This document shows positions 44,527 to 56,419 of a stretch of 64,000 nucleotides of DNA, one piece after another. Both the position numbers and the translations under genes were made by a program. Origin of the DNA: Lactarius indigo. Lineage: Eukaryota > Basidiomycota > Agaricomycetes > Russulales > Russulaceae. Where the stretch lies: the NCBI GenBank assembly GCA_025766275.1, contig JAFKAC010000043.1, positions 124,001 to 188,000 of the forward strand, written 5' to 3'. How positions within the stretch are numbered: position 1 is the stretch's first letter; each line of letters starts with the position of its first letter. The notes under the pieces were generated by a model, which ran no database searches, was not told the DNA's origin, and saw nothing but the letters and a program-made list of their open reading frames with translations.

Positions 44527-45298
44527 TGTCACGGACGCTCTATTTTTGCCTTATTTTTCTGTATTTTTACGGATTTATTTGGTGAAGATACGAGTCTCCA
44601 ACGTTGTGCTCAAACGTCCAAGTCCCCATCATTAGATATGATAAGATGGTTAGTCACGTGATGCCAACATGTGCACTAAGCACGTGACCCTGAGATAGTA
44701 ACTTCCTTATCGGAGGTTACCTCTTTGGAACACTTTTCTCATTAGTAACAGTAGTTCTTCATTGGACGATAAGCAGGGAACATTCTAGAAAGTTCTAGAC
44801 TACGTTGTCATAGGGTTGTGACTCATAGATAAGGACACATCATTGTTCTGTCAGCGTTAATGACTGTGCATCAGTCAGCACAATAGATAACGCTATTATT
44901 AGACACGACGCGTCAGCATCTGACTCATTACGATTACTCATACCTTTAGTAACAAGGTTCTATAGTAATTCGAACTCAGCCGCAGCATAGTATATAAACC
45001 CTCATGTAGCGTCCTGAGTGGAACCAACTTGTCCTCTTGGTTCTCCACTCAGGTGCGTATTTCTTGTACTTCCCTTACTTCTCCAATGTTAACTTGTCCT
45101 CTTGGTTCTCCACTCAGCGTGCCACAGCGTGATCACCTGACCTTTGGACTTGCATAAGGTCCTCACGTGTGTCTACTCTCCGCTGTGCCTGTACGTTCGG
45201 CGCGTGACTTGTCTCCGCGCTAGGCTTGGGTGTGCTCCCAGTTCAGTTCGCTAACCTTCACCTTGGTCTAGTTGTAAGCGATAAGTCATACCGCTACA
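44527..45298 (+). repeat. Gypsy-C 5' LTR
   Basis: 772 bp, TGTCACGG...CGCTACA. Matches 51763-52534 with differences at 44544, 44918, 45167, 45195, 45203 and 45217. Confidence 0.95.
44991..45052 (+). promoter_or_regulatory. Gypsy-C LTR promoter and start-site inverted repeat
   Basis: TATATAAA at 44991-44998. From 45014 to 45052 there is an imperfect inverted repeat (CTGAGTGGAACCAA and TTGGTTCTCCACTCAG). The word AACTTGTCCT at 45026-45035, about 35 bp after the TATA start, is the exact complement of the primer site. The word and its neighbours (aacttgtcctcttggttctc) are repeated at 45090. Confidence 0.65.
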
Positions 45299-45310
45299 TT
45301 AGGACAAGTT
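45299..45310 (+). promoter_or_regulatory. Gypsy-C primer-binding site (self-priming type)
   Basis: TTAGGACAAGTT directly after the LTR. Its last ten bases are complementary to AACTTGTCCT at the predicted 5' end of the element's own RNA. This is the arrangement of Tf1/sushi elements, which prime from their own transcript. I see no match to a tRNA 3' end. Confidence 0.65.
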
Positions 45311-45834
45311 CTTCCTTCACACGCCCCTTTATTCTTACCGGCGTTTTCTACTTCCCTTCTAGGTGGTTGACGACCACAAGTCCCTTGTGTCACACACCTC
45401 ACTCTTTGCCTGTGGACCTTCGTACGCAGAATCTGCGCTATCTTGGTACAACTCTATTGTCCGTAAAGTCGGCATAGATTGTGCTTGCCTATAGGCGTTC
45501 TATCTGGTCATCAGTAGAACGTTTGGGTACTGCTTGCAGAACTGGTCACCACGCCAGATAAGCTGCAAGTAGAGGAGAAGCCTGCCAGGCCTAGCCTGCG
45601 ACAGCTGTACGCGAAGTAAACAGAAAAGTTTGAGAGCGCTTCGGCGTGAGAGGCAGCCAATAGGTCGAGGAGACTGCGGCAGACAGCCTTGTGTTCTTGC
45701 ACAAACCCATTACCTCATTCCTGAGTGATCCATTATCACCGCAGCCTCGCGCAGTGTGAAACACCACTGTGTATTGGTCTTGCTTGATCGGACTCTCCAA
45801 TCACCTTCGACTTAGCGTTTCGCGGTCGTCGTAA
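45311..45834 (+). other. Gypsy-C leader
   Basis: About 520 bp with no long sense frame between the primer site and the first open frame. No further signal recognised. Confidence 0.5.
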
Positions 45835-46506
45835 CACGTCGTCACATATTACCACCTTTCCTTTTTCAAACTGCCTCGCATATTTGCGAACGTTCGTCAG
45901 CGTCTTCGACGTATCTTTCGGAGGAGACAGGAAACAGTACTTCCTGTTCCAGCGCCCCCGTCACCCCCACGTTCCTATTTCACTCCAAACTTAGCCTCTG
46001 CTTCGGCATCGCTACACGTTCAGGGAGCAGGTCAATCGTCCTCTGACCCAATCCCTTCACCTCGATTTGCATCCCCAACTCCGACAGTAGCTTCGGAGCA
46101 TTCCTATCATTCGGCGCACTCCTCCTCCAACGAGACACTCGTTGACGACCCCCACGCACCCCCTGTACTTTATCAGCAAGAAATCTTTGCTGGTGAAGAA
46201 GTGCACTACAGGTTCTCTCTAGAAGGCGAACCCCAGAACGACGCAGAAGCATACGTCCGCGCCATCTACTACGACAGAGATTTTCGCTTCGCCCTTCTAG
46301 AACTTCACGGAGCATTTGGCCTTGTTGCAGGCACCCCGTTCACCGTCCCTCAGCTGATCGCCTTCGCGGCAGCACTAGTTCCCGAACTTTCTCCTCCCCC
46401 TTCCGTCCACTCCCACAATAGCTCCCAAAGGGAAACAGAGAGCAGCGCAAGCGCAAGCTCAGTATCCCACAGGAGTAACGTCCAAGTACAGAACGATCCT
46501 CTCTAA
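45835..46506 (+). CDS. Open frame upstream of gag in Gypsy-C (no ATG)
   Basis: 224 codons with protein-like composition: a basic start (RQRLRRIFRRRQ), a Pro/Ser-rich middle, then a folded-looking part (VHYRFSLEGEPQND, RDFRFALLELHGAFG). No ATG is in frame, so it would need splicing, frameshifting or a non-AUG start. Its last 129 bases overlap an open extension of the gag frame that begins at about 46378. It may be the true N-terminal part of Gag joined by a frame change. I do not recognise the sequence. Confidence 0.4.
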   Translation, partial: HVVTYYHLSFFKLPRIFANVRQRLRRIFRRRQETVLPVPAPPSPPRSYFTPNLASASASLHVQGAGQSSSDPIPSPRFASPTPTVASEHSYHSAHSSSNETLVDDPHAPPVLYQQEIFAGEEVHYRFSLEGEPQNDAEAYVRAIYYDRDFRFALLELHGAFGLVAGTPFTVPQLIAFAAALVPELSPPPSVHSHNSSQRETESSASASSVSHRSNVQVQNDPL

Positions 46507-46642
46507 AGAAGAAAAAGAGTGGATTAAGAACTTCGACGACTGGAACGACTTCGACGAAGACGAACAGCTTCGCCTCATCGAAGACAGAAGGGAGTCGATT
46601 AAAAAGTATGAGGAAAGAAAGAGACAAGACGAATTAGATAGG

Positions 46643-47866
46643 ATGTCCGCAGCCGCCGCTCCAACCACACCCACAGCTCCTGCTCCGCCCCCAACTCTTA
46701 ACGACTGCTTGTGCCTAATAAGCGACTTAGGCCAAGTAGTCGGCATACTCACACAAAAGGTCACGGACTTGACCGCGCAGGTTTCAGCAACCGCGGCCAA
46801 ACCTAGCCCTAAACACAAGGAAGTAGTGGCCCGCCCCAAAGCATGGGATGGGAAAGGCAACTCTACAGACGCCTGTCACTTCCTTGCAGCCTTCCATAAT
46901 TGGGCAGGCTCACAGCAGGATGCTATGAATACCTGGGACCCGGCCCAGGGCATGTACTTCCGGGCAGAAGACCGCTGGATAATGGCGGTTCTTAACCTTA
47001 TGGAAGGGGAAGCCAAGTCGTGGGCTCTCCCCTACCTCGAACAACTTCAGTCAAACAACATCCCGTTCGGGAGCTCTTGGGACGAATTCGTCAAAGAGTT
47101 TAACCGACGGTTTTCACCCCTCGACACTACAGAGACAGCGAGGGAGCAGCTGAAGAAGACAAAACAGGGCCGCGGATCGGTTGCAGAGTACTGATCCGTG
47201 TTCGAACAGTACTCTGGACAGACTGGATGGTCAAAAGCAGACCTCCGCACCCGCTTTTACGACGGTCTATCGGACTGCGTGAAAGATGCCTTAGCCTTGA
47301 CGGACAAGGCCCACGTTGACTTCGACGACCTCAAGCAAGTCTCACAGTCACTAGATCAGCGACTAAGACAGAGGGACTCGGAGAAGAAAGGCGGTTCGTC
47401 TAGCCAGTCAATCCTGCCTGCAGGCAAGCAGGCCGATCCAGACGCGATGCAAGTTGATGCATCACGCCAGCAGGGATCCGGCGCGAGCAAGCCCGCATCC
47501 AGCGGAAAGACCCGGCAAGACTATCAAAAACACATGCAAGGCAAGTGTTACGGGTGTGGTTCTAAAGACCACTCGAAGAAGGATGGAAACCACGAACGCG
47601 ACGTGTGCCACCACTGTCAAAAGGTCGGACACAGGGCACCCGTCTGCATGCTCAAATTTATGGGGAAACCCGCCAAAGCGAAAGCAGCGGCCAGTAGTGA
47701 GGAGACCCCCTCCCAACCCTCTTCCAGTCAGTCGGCGGCTTCCACCGCCCAATCAAGTACTTCTGCACCGCCCAAAGCCAATACGTCCCAGGCAGACGTG
47801 GCAAAGTTATTAGCGGCGCTCACAGCCCAACAAGAGCAAATCAACGCTCTTAAGGCGGCTTTTTAG
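46643..47866 (+). pseudogene. Gypsy-C gag
   Basis: From the ATG at 46643 (MSAAAAPTTPTAP) to TAG at 47864-47866, broken by one TGA at 47192 (SVAEY*SVFEQY, Arg expected). The same frame is open upstream to about 46378 with an acidic, coiled-coil-like part (KEEKEWIKNFDDWNDF). The centre has the retrotransposon gag capsid pattern (KAWDGKGNSTDACHFLAAFHNW ... FVKEFNRRFSPLD shortened here). Near the end are a Cys/His cluster and a CCHC knuckle (CHHCQKVGHRAPVC). It would form the virus-like particle core. Confidence 0.85.
47860..47866 (+). promoter_or_regulatory. Gypsy-C gag-pol -1 frameshift site (predicted)
   Basis: TTTTTAG: gag reads GCT TTT TAG, pol reads TTT TTA GAT in the -1 frame and is open from here. 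Gypsy-A has the same TTTTTAG at its gag stop. Slippage of tRNA-Phe by one base at the stop would link the frames. Confidence 0.5.
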
Positions 47867-50800
47867 ATCCAGGGGTAGTCATAGCTGCGGACTCCCCCTG
47901 TAAAACAGATACGGTTGACTCGGCCTCGTGTAGTTGTAAGATATGCCTACGATCTCGCCTCGTTTCGGACTCGGACCAATCTGTAATTCCTACGTACCAC
48001 TCTGTTTCTGCCTGTAAAGTTGATAGTAGTGATGTCTTGGCTTCCTGTTCTGATTCTACATCTACATCTGCCTCGGAGATGAACAATAGTATTAGTGTTC
48101 CGATTGCTCCACAATTTGTAGCAGCGCCGCAAGTGATGATTTCTGATGCAGCGCTCTCTTCATGTATTATTCCCGAAACAAAAGATAGCAGATCTCATTT
48201 TCATATTTCTGTTGAATTACAAGGACGTCATCGTACTGTAAAAGTAGCAGCCATGGTAGACTCTGGGGCAACTTCGTTGTTCCTAGACAAAAAGTACGCT
48301 GACCGCCACAAGATGTTACAAGTTCCGTTGGAGCATCCCATTACCCTCTACAATATAGATGGGACGCTCAATGAAGCCGGCAGTATCACCCATAAAGTAA
48401 CACTCGTCCTCAAAATTGGTCCTAGTGCAGAAAAGTTCGACTTTATGGTCACTTCACTAGGCCCAGAACAAGTCATATTGGGACTGCCTTGGCTTAGACA
48501 TCGGAACCCACACATAAATTGGCAGGAAGGCACTATGCGTCTCAACTCCAGCGCTGAAATAGCTGCACCGGAGGTAGAGATAGAGGTGACGCGCATTATG
48601 GCAAACCGTATGGAACGCCGCCGTCTCCTTGCGGAGAAAGTGTTGGACACGGTCTCTGATGAAGTCTTCTGTTTGGCCGGTTTCACGTATTCTCAGCAGA
48701 TTGCCGAGAAAGCAATAACCTCCAAACCAAAGAAAACTTTTGAAGAGATGGTCCCCGAACACTATCGAGACTTCGCAAAAGTCTTCTCTGAGGAAGAATC
48801 CCAGAGACTCCCTGAGCATCAGCCATGGGACCACGCCATAGACCTAGAACCAGATGCAGTCAAGCACTGGAAGGTCAAAACGTACCCCATGTCACCCAGC
48901 GAGCAAGTAGAATTGGACAAATTCTTAGATGAACATATAGGGAAAGGATATTTAGTGCCATCTAAGTCACCTATGGCATCCCCTGTATTTTTCATCAAGA
49001 AAAAGGACGGCAAACTCCGTCTAGTCCAAGACTATCGGCGTCTTAACAAGATTACCATTTAGAACCGATACCCACTTCCACTCGCAGCCGATATTATCAA
49101 TAGGCTCAAGGGAGCTCAATACTTCACTAAGTTCGACGTTCGATGGGGATATCACAATATCCGCATCACAGAAGGCGATGAATGGAAAGGTGCTATTGTC
49201 ACCAATAGGGGTCTATACAAACCAAAAGTCATGTATTTTGGCATGACTAACAGCCCCGCCACTTTCCAAGCCTTAATGAATGCCGTCTTCGCCGATCTTA
49301 TCGCACAAGGAGAAGTTGCTGTATATATGGATGATATTCTCATCTATAGCAATCACCTTAAACACCATCGCAAAATAGTATGCGAGGTGTTAACAAGGTT
49401 GGAACAGTATGACCTCTATCTCAAGCCTGAGAAGTGCGATTTTGAGAAGCAAGAAATGGAGTATCTTGGGATGATTATCCGTCCCGGAGAAGTGCAGATG
49501 GACCCTGGCAAGGTCTCTGCAGTAAAGGAGTGGCCAACCCTGACCACGCTCAAAGAAGTAAGAGCATTTATCGGGTTCACCAATTTCTATAGAAGGTTCA
49601 TTAAGGACTTCGCGGCTATTGCCCGACCTCTCCATGACCTCACTAAGAAAGACACTCCTTGGGTATGGCAGTCTGAACAGCAGAACGCCTTTGACCTGTT
49701 GAAGGAACGTTTCGTACAAGAACCTATCCTTAAAGTGTACGATCAGAACCTTCCAACCAGAGTCGAGGTGGATGCCTCAGGATTTGCTACTGGTGGTATT
49801 TTAACTCAGAGATACTCAGACGGTCTCTGGCACCCTATTGCGTATCGCTCACAGTCCATGAGTAAAGAAGAACGCAATTACGAAATATACGACAGAGAAA
49901 TGCTTGGCTTAATCCGCGCCTTAGAGGACTGGAGACATTTCCTCGAAGGTATCTCTTTCGAAGTGATCACCGACCATAAGAATATGGAATGGTGGGCGAC
50001 CATGAAAGACTTAAATAGGTGCCAAGCTAGATGGGCCCTATTCTTAAGTCGGTTCGCCTTCAAAATCACTTATAAAAAGGGAGAATCCATGCAAGCCGAT
50101 GCATTAAGTCGTTTCTCACGAGACCAAGTCCGAGACTCTGAAGACAACCGCCAGGTTCAGGTGTTAAAACCTGAGCACTTCCTAGCTGCCGCTAAAGCGC
50201 ACTTCGTCCCTGAAATAGACTCCCTAGGGAGCCGTATTAAGCTCGCATCTATCCGAGAGGCTGAAGTCATAGAGGGTCTTAAAAGCATTTCAAAGACCGC
50301 TCCTAAAGCCCTCACAGATGGCGTCTTGATGTGGGAAGAAGAAGATGGATTCATCTACCACCAGGGTAAATTATACGTCCCAAATGATCGAGCCCTTCGC
50401 AGGGATGTGGTAAAGTCTTGCCACGACTCGGTAACTACCGGACACCCTGGAAAGAATGGAACCATAGAGCTAGTTAGTCGCTATTATTGGTGGCCACGCA
50501 TGTCTGGATTCATTGCCTCATACGTAGAAGGATGTGATCGATGCCAACGCTATCGCAAAGATCTACACCCTAAAGCAACCATTCAGCCGCAAGAAATCCC
50601 TGAGGGACCATGGCAGATAGTCGGAATCGATCTAATCGGTCCACTGCCTATGTCACGTGGAAAGGATATGATCTTAAACATCGTAGATCATTATACCAAA
50701 CAGATTCATCTGTTCCCCGTGACTTCTCAGATCACGGCTGATGGGGTGGCATCCATCTACTTTGAGCAAGTCTTCCCCCTGCATGGGATCCCTCGCAAAG

Positions 50801-51750
50801 TTATAAGCGATAGGGGACCCCAGTTTGCAGCGCGAAGCATGTGCGCCCTTTATAAACGACTAGGAATAGACACAGGTCTTACCACAGCCTATCACCCTCA
50901 AGCTAATGGACAGGTTGAGTGCAAAAATCAGGAAGTTGAAATATACTTGCGCATGTTCATTAGCAAGAGACAGGATGACTGGGCAGACCTGCTTCCTACA
51001 GCAGAATTCGTAGTCAATAGTAGACTCAACTCAGCCATGGGTCATACACCCTTTGAGTTACTATACGGCTTCACGCCTGACTTTACCATTCCTGCTGGTA
51101 GACCCACGGGTATTCCACTGCTTGACAAGCGCCTTCAGCACTTAGTTTCTGCTCGAAAGGATGCAGAGGCGGCTCTACGCCTAAGTAAAAGGCGAATGCA
51201 GACAGACGTTGAACCAAGGACTAAACCATACTCCTTTAACGTCGGGGATAAAGTCTGGTTGCAAGCTAAGCAGATAAAGATACATCAACAGTCGTCCAAA
51301 TTGGGACCCAAGCAATTAGGCCCATTTGAAGTCACTAAAGTCATAAGTGACATCGACTATAAGCTTGCACTACCCCCTGCATTACGGATCCATGACGTAT
51401 TTCATGTAGATCGCCTCTCTCCTTACAAAGGAAACGAAGTCAACGGGCTCACGCCTCCACCACCCGATCCAGTAACGGTCGAGGGAGAAGAAGAGTACGA
51501 AGTTGACCACATAAGAGATTCTAAACTCTTCAGTCGTACTCTTAAGTACCTTGTCCGTTGGAAAGGATATGGTGAGGGCGAGGACACTTGGGAACCGGCT
51601 AAAAATCTAGCGCATGCCCCTGAGGCGGTTAAGGAATTCCATTCCTCAAACCCGGGTGTGCCTAGAAAAATAGCGGCTCTTATTTACGCGTCCTTGCCTT
51701 GGCAAGCTCATCATATGGATACATTGGCCAACGCGGACGTTGACCCTTAA
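47863..51750 (+). pseudogene. Gypsy-C pol (protease, RT, RNase H, integrase, chromodomain)
   Basis: About 1295 codons in the -1 frame relative to gag, with one premature TAG at 49060 (KITI*NRYPLP, Gln expected) just before the RT core. Motifs: protease MVDSGATSLF near 48260, LRLVQDYRRLN, RT VYMDDILIYS near 49325, RNase H VEVDASGFATG near 49765, and an integrase H..H..C..C finger at 50420-50545. The integrase core has GIDLIGPLP near 50625, VISDRGPQF near 50795 and the Glu in NGQVECKNQ near 50910. The C-terminal chromodomain is YLVRWKGYGEGEDTWEP at about 51550-51600. All catalytic residues are kept, so only the two stops appear to inactivate the copy. Confidence 0.9.
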
Positions 51751-51762
51751 GGAGGGGGGTGA
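51749..51762 (+). promoter_or_regulatory. Gypsy-C polypurine tract
   Basis: AAGGAGGGGGGTGA directly before the 3' LTR, overlapping the pol stop. Confidence 0.8.
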
Positions 51763-52534
51763 TGTCACGGACGCTCTATCTTTGCCTTATTTTTCTGTAT
51801 TTTTACGGATTTATTTGGTGAAGATACGAGTCTCCAACGTTGTGCTCAAACGTCCAAGTCCCCATCATTAGATATGATAAGATGGTTAGTCACGTGATGC
51901 CAACATGTGCACTAAGCACGTGACCCTGAGATAGTAACTTCCTTATCGGAGGTTACCTCTTTGGAACACTTTTCTCATTAGTAACAGTAGTTCTTCATTG
52001 GACGATAAGCAGGGAACATTCTAGAAAGTTCTAGACTACGTTGTCATAGGGTTGTGACTCATAGATAAGGACACATCATTGTTCTGTCAGCGTTAATGAC
52101 TGTGCATCAGTCAGCACAATAGATAACGCTATTATTAGACACGACGCGTCAGCGTCTGACTCATTACGATTACTCATACCTTTAGTAACAAGGTTCTATA
52201 GTAATTCGAACTCAGCCGCAGCATAGTATATAAACCCTCATGTAGCGTCCTGAGTGGAACCAACTTGTCCTCTTGGTTCTCCACTCAGGTGCGTATTTCT
52301 TGTACTTCCCTTACTTCTCCAATGTTAACTTGTCCTCTTGGTTCTCCACTCAGCGTGCCACAGCGTGATCACCTGACCTTTGGACTTGCATAAGGTCCTC
52401 ACATGTGTCTACTCTCCGCTGTGCCTGTACATTCGGCGTGTGACTTGTCTCCACGCTAGGCTTGGGTGTGCTCCCAGTTCAGTTCGCTAACCTTCACCTT
52501 GGTCTAGTTGTAAGCGATAAGTCATACCGCTACA
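51763..52534 (+). repeat. Gypsy-C 3' LTR
   Basis: 772 bp. Against the 5' LTR this copy has lost CpG at 52403, 52431, 52439 and 52453 (now CpA or TpG) and keeps one CpG at 52154 that the 5' copy lost. Confidence 0.95.
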
Positions 52535-53003
52535 GTTATGTGCTTGGAGCCAATCCATTCCTAGGATTATATCATGCTCCCCAAGGGTGGTGGCATATAG
52601 CTCTACCATTTCGTTGTGATAAGCGTCTTCCACTGTTCTGATCCGTAATCTCTGGATCGTGGTGTACTTGACCGAACCCATCTTATTGGGTGACCCATCC
52701 ACGTTTCTAACTGGTAAAGGTCGGATTAGTGTTCTCATTGTGAGCCCGTTTGCACACGCAAACCCATCATCCACGATGATGCCCTCTGCACCACTGTCCA
52801 ACAGGGCGCGGGCACTGATTTCTCTGCCAGACTTCTTTCCTACTAGTGTCACCTTGAGAACGATTGAAGGAGCTCTCCTATTCCGAATCGTCTCTACAGG
52901 TACAGGCTTGGCTCCGAGCGTCTCTAGTAGGGAAAGGCCGTGTACAATGCTACTGGCACGAATACTTCCAATCGACAGTGCTGTGATGGAAGAGCCTAAA
53001 AAT
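52535..53003 (-). pseudogene. Gypsy-A protease and start of pol
   Basis: Open frame in the -1 frame relative to gag, beginning at the gag stop and continuing across the Gypsy-C insertion into 44521. The protease motif is ARALLDSGAEGIIV (about 52785) and the second conserved part is HDIILGMDWLQAHN, cut right after N by Gypsy-C. No stops in this piece. Confidence 0.85.
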
Positions 53004-54600
53004 CCTCATTAATAGGCACCGAACGTGGACGCGCATCCAGGTCGTAAGGTAGTATCTCTCGATACATCGCCCCTATACTCGCAGGGTGGTCAGCAGGTAC
53101 TTCCTCCTGACTGTCTTCATCAACAAAGGCACCGCGTGCCCTAACGTTGTTGTCAGATTGGCTCCTTTTGGCTTTCATTGCTGTTGTCTTTGCTAGGCAT
53201 TCCTTGAGGATGTGGCCTGGCTTGCCACAGTACAGACAGAGTTTGTTCTTGAATCGGTGGTCACGCTCTTCCTTTGTGAGCCTTCCACAGGATTTACTCG
53301 GACGGGATGAAGAAGCATTGACATTAATGCTGTCATCTTCCATCAGGACTGCTCAGCCTGAAGCAGGTTTCTGGGACTTGTTGTACTGATTGATAGTGTG
53401 ACCTGCATAAACTTGATAGACGCGGTCAAACTCCCTCGCTTTCTCTACGAGGTCATCGAAAGTAGTGGGCAAGGGGGATATGCCAAGCAACTTCATGTTC
53501 AAGGCGGTCAGAATTGCTTGTCGGAAAGCATACATCTTTGTTTGCTCATTGGCGCCACTTCGTTGGGCATGAGTGGACCACTCTTGGAACCACTCATTGA
53601 ACGGACAGGTGCCCATCTTCAGGGTGTACATTTTGTTTGTGGCTTCCATAGCCGTATGGGTGGGAACAAAGTGTTTGTTAAAGTCAGATTTGAACGTTGC
53701 CCACATTCCAAAGGAAATGGCGGCTCTGCCAGTTGGGTTTAAGGCTTTCTTCTGCCTATCCTGGGCCCACTCGCCCGCAGGGGTGCCCACCTTAAAATAG
53801 GTAAGGGTCATGGAAATCTTCTTATCCTCGGTGTCGAAGATGGAACTGTTCAGGTGGAAATAATTTGCCAAATTATTCCAGAAAGCTTCTGCTTTATCAG
53901 GCTTTCTGTCAAAGGGTTCAGGTGCTGCTCCAAGGATCTTTGCAGGAGCAGGTGCTGCCATGGTTATACTCGGAGGGGGAACGGATGCAGGGGGTACGGA
54001 GGTTCTTGGGGAAACTGTTGTACTAACAGTGACAGGTGGTGATGGAAGTCGAAAAGGAGGTGTTGGAAATGGCAGACGACTTGGTCCAGGGGTACTAGGG
54101 GAAACTCGAGGGGAGGATGGTCGGGAGGTTACTTGGGAAAGTAAGCCGGAAAGAGTCTTAGTGGTACTCTCTAAGATCTGGGAAACTTCAGCTACATCGC
54201 TGTCAGAGTTGGGGGATTTGTCTTTAGTTGGGGTTGTGAACTCTTCGCTCTCGGGTGGCTCTTCCAAGTCAGAAAATCGAACTTTTTGATTGTTGTTGTA
54301 TGTCCAAAGCTCTTTGACGAAATTCCAGTGGACTACTTTTCCGCGATAGGTGCCGTGTAATGTGTCGTAATCTAGGTCCTTGACCTTTTCGATGTCAGGG
54401 TAAGTTCTCTTGAGATCTTCAAATAATATGCGTTCTTGGGTTTCAACCTTTGTCCAGGGATGTTTTCCAGTGGGACTAGTGATATCTTGCCCTTCCCACT
54501 GAGCGTGATAAAGGTTGTCGTCGTTGGAGAAGAAGGTGCTATGGAAATATACAGGGATGCAGGCTTTCTCTTGTTCTGTAAGGGGTCGTTGTGTGCTCAT
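52996..54600 (-). pseudogene. Gypsy-A gag
   Basis: 535 codons from the ATG at 54600 (MSTQRPLTEQEKACIPV) to TAG at 52998-52996, with one TGA (first base 53355, KPASG*AVLMEDD). An N-terminal acidic part and a Ser/Pro linker lead to the capsid-like gag region (PFDRKPDKAEAFWNNL, FKSDFNKHFVP, FNEWFQEWSTHA), then a CCHC knuckle (CLYCGKPGHILKEC). Its ATG overlaps the stop of ORF-B in ATGA (54600-54597). The end GAT TTT TAG is the presumed -1 frameshift site (53003-52996). Confidence 0.85.
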
Positions 54601-56312
54601 TCACCTCTTCTGGTGAGTCGGGTGACAGTCCAACTGTCCAGGTTCCAGGGGTAGTAGACTTTGTACGCAGGGAGGAGGATAGCTCTATCTGGATGATGGG
54701 GTCTTTGTGAACGACGGATCCAATGGTATTCTTCCCAAATACCAAAGTGGGTCAGGGTTGTTTTACTTCTCCACAAGAAGTCTTGGAAATACAAGGGACT
54801 TGTCAAAACCTCACTTATGTGTGTAAGTGGCTGGGAAAAGTACAGGGTTTCAAGATTGTGCCGATTTTGGTACAACAGAGAACAGTGTCTTCTGAACACG
54901 TCAAGTTCTCGGGGGGTTCGGGTTGGTAGACTCTTGGTTACTAGGATAGCCTCGGGGAGATGACAATGGATTTCTTGGGGTTGGGTCTCGAGATACTGAG
55001 CTTTGTCGCTGCTCGTGGAGTGCTGCCTTGCAGTCAGGGTTGCTTGGATACTGGGGTACACCGGTTCACTCAGACCGGCTTGGTTAATACTTGGAAGGGG
55101 AATCTGGGTGTTGGTAGCTCGACGAGCTCTGGGGGCCCTCCTTGGGGTTACTAGGGTACTAGGGGTAGAGGTTATGGGCCGATCGTCCACTTGGAAGCGA
55201 CGATGAGTTCTTCTTTGGGCGACGTGTGAGGATGCCAGGTTAATTGCCCAATGAATTGGATCCAGGTTTTGACTTGGGAAATTGTCAAATTGTACACTCG
55301 TAAAATTTATCTTGACAATCTTTACTATCTAGTCCTTTTCTCTATAAGGTAGATAGTTAACTCCAGGGGACCACAACACTACGTTGGGGGGTGTTGGGGG
55401 GGTGTTGGGACGATAACTGCAGGTGCAAACTTCTTGAGAGCACCAACAGGGGCCTGAGGTCAGAGTTGGTCCCCAACCGTCGTTAGGACTAGGTGGCTGG
55501 TTGGTATCTCTGTTGTGCAGGGAGATGTCAGAGTCTGAAGATTTGTCTTCAGTTTCAGGGGAACTGGGGGGAAGCCAATCTGTAATTTGGCAGAGCAAGG
55601 GTGGAGTCCGGAAGGTTTCTCTGGTGTTGAGAATTGACACTAATTCAGGGTCGTCAGAGGTTGAAGGGGGGTAGTGCCAGATACTAGGGTTGACAAGGTT
55701 CCAGTCAGGGTTTGACAAGGTGGTTTCCCACATGGAGGTGGCAAAGGAATAAGTGAACTCTGAACTATCGGAGATGACTAAACGGGGGGCAGAGTTGGGA
55801 TGAATGACCACCCGGAGTTCTTGAAAGGAAATCTGTATTTCCTGGTATGTGAGGCAGAGTCAGTCAACGAAATGAAGAGAGAAACCGTCTTCTAGTTGCC
55901 AAATGTATTGGTCTCAACGAGGGGGAATGTGGACAAACCAAAGATAGTCGCTCTTGGCCCACACTAGGAGTTGGTCTGTTGGATGGTTGGTGGCAGAGAC
56001 GGAGTTTGAAAGGTGCCAATAAAGGAGCTGTTCGTCAGCAGCCTTGACGACTTCAGAAAGGTCATCGATAAACTTGTGATAAACCCTTTCAGGGATGACT
56101 TCTCCAAAGTCAAAGAGGTCGATAAGGGTTCGTAACGCAGTAGGGGGTTCTGTCCAACAGTCAAGATGGGGGTTATCGATGAGGTCGTAAGTGGAAGTGA
56201 CGGGGTAATAGCGGTCAAGTTGCCACTGCCTGTGGGACTCGAAGTTAACTTGGGCTCACGTGAGCCTTTGTTCTTCAGATAAGTTGAAGGTAAACAGAGT
56301 AGAAGGAGGCAC
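54597..56312 (-). pseudogene. Gypsy-A ORF-B, unidentified frame upstream of gag
   Basis: A 572-codon frame on the minus strand ending in the TGA that overlaps the gag ATG. It is interrupted by TGA at 56258, 55916 and 55862 and TAG at 55331 (first bases), each one C-to-T change from a sense codon; otherwise it is open. No ATG is seen near its upstream end. The first 200 codons look globular and aromatic-rich (RQWQLDRYYPVTSTYDL, WAKSDYLWFVHIPP). A Ser/Pro linker with a CWCSQEVCTC motif follows. The C-terminal 200 codons are Arg/Pro-rich, then globular (ELDVFRRHCSLLYQNRHN, YFQDFLWRSKTTLTHFG). I do not recognise the family. Confidence 0.6.
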
Positions 56313-56419
56313 TTAAATCACTCTATTTAAGTCCAAAACCCCAATAAGTAAACACTTACTTACTTTGCGTTGCACTTAAAACACTTGTTTCAAGACAAGG
56401 CAAATATATAACCACTTAT

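Larger units (their letters stand above)
44527..52534 (+). mobile_element. Gypsy-C: nearly complete Ty3/Gypsy chromovirus
   Basis: 8008-bp plus-strand element with 772-bp LTRs, a self-priming type primer site, gag, pol in the -1 frame, chromodomain and polypurine tract, flanked by the 5-bp duplication GTTAT. It inserted in the protease region of Gypsy-A. I count six LTR differences, all transitions and five of them at CpG. There are two premature stops, TGA at 47192 and TAG at 49060. Younger than Gypsy-A, older than the Copia element. Confidence 0.95.

Noticed and set aside
56325..56365. Intron joining ORF-A to ORF-B
   Set aside because: GTAAGT and AAATAG ends are present, but ORF-A stops before the donor and the phases do not enter the ORF-B frame.
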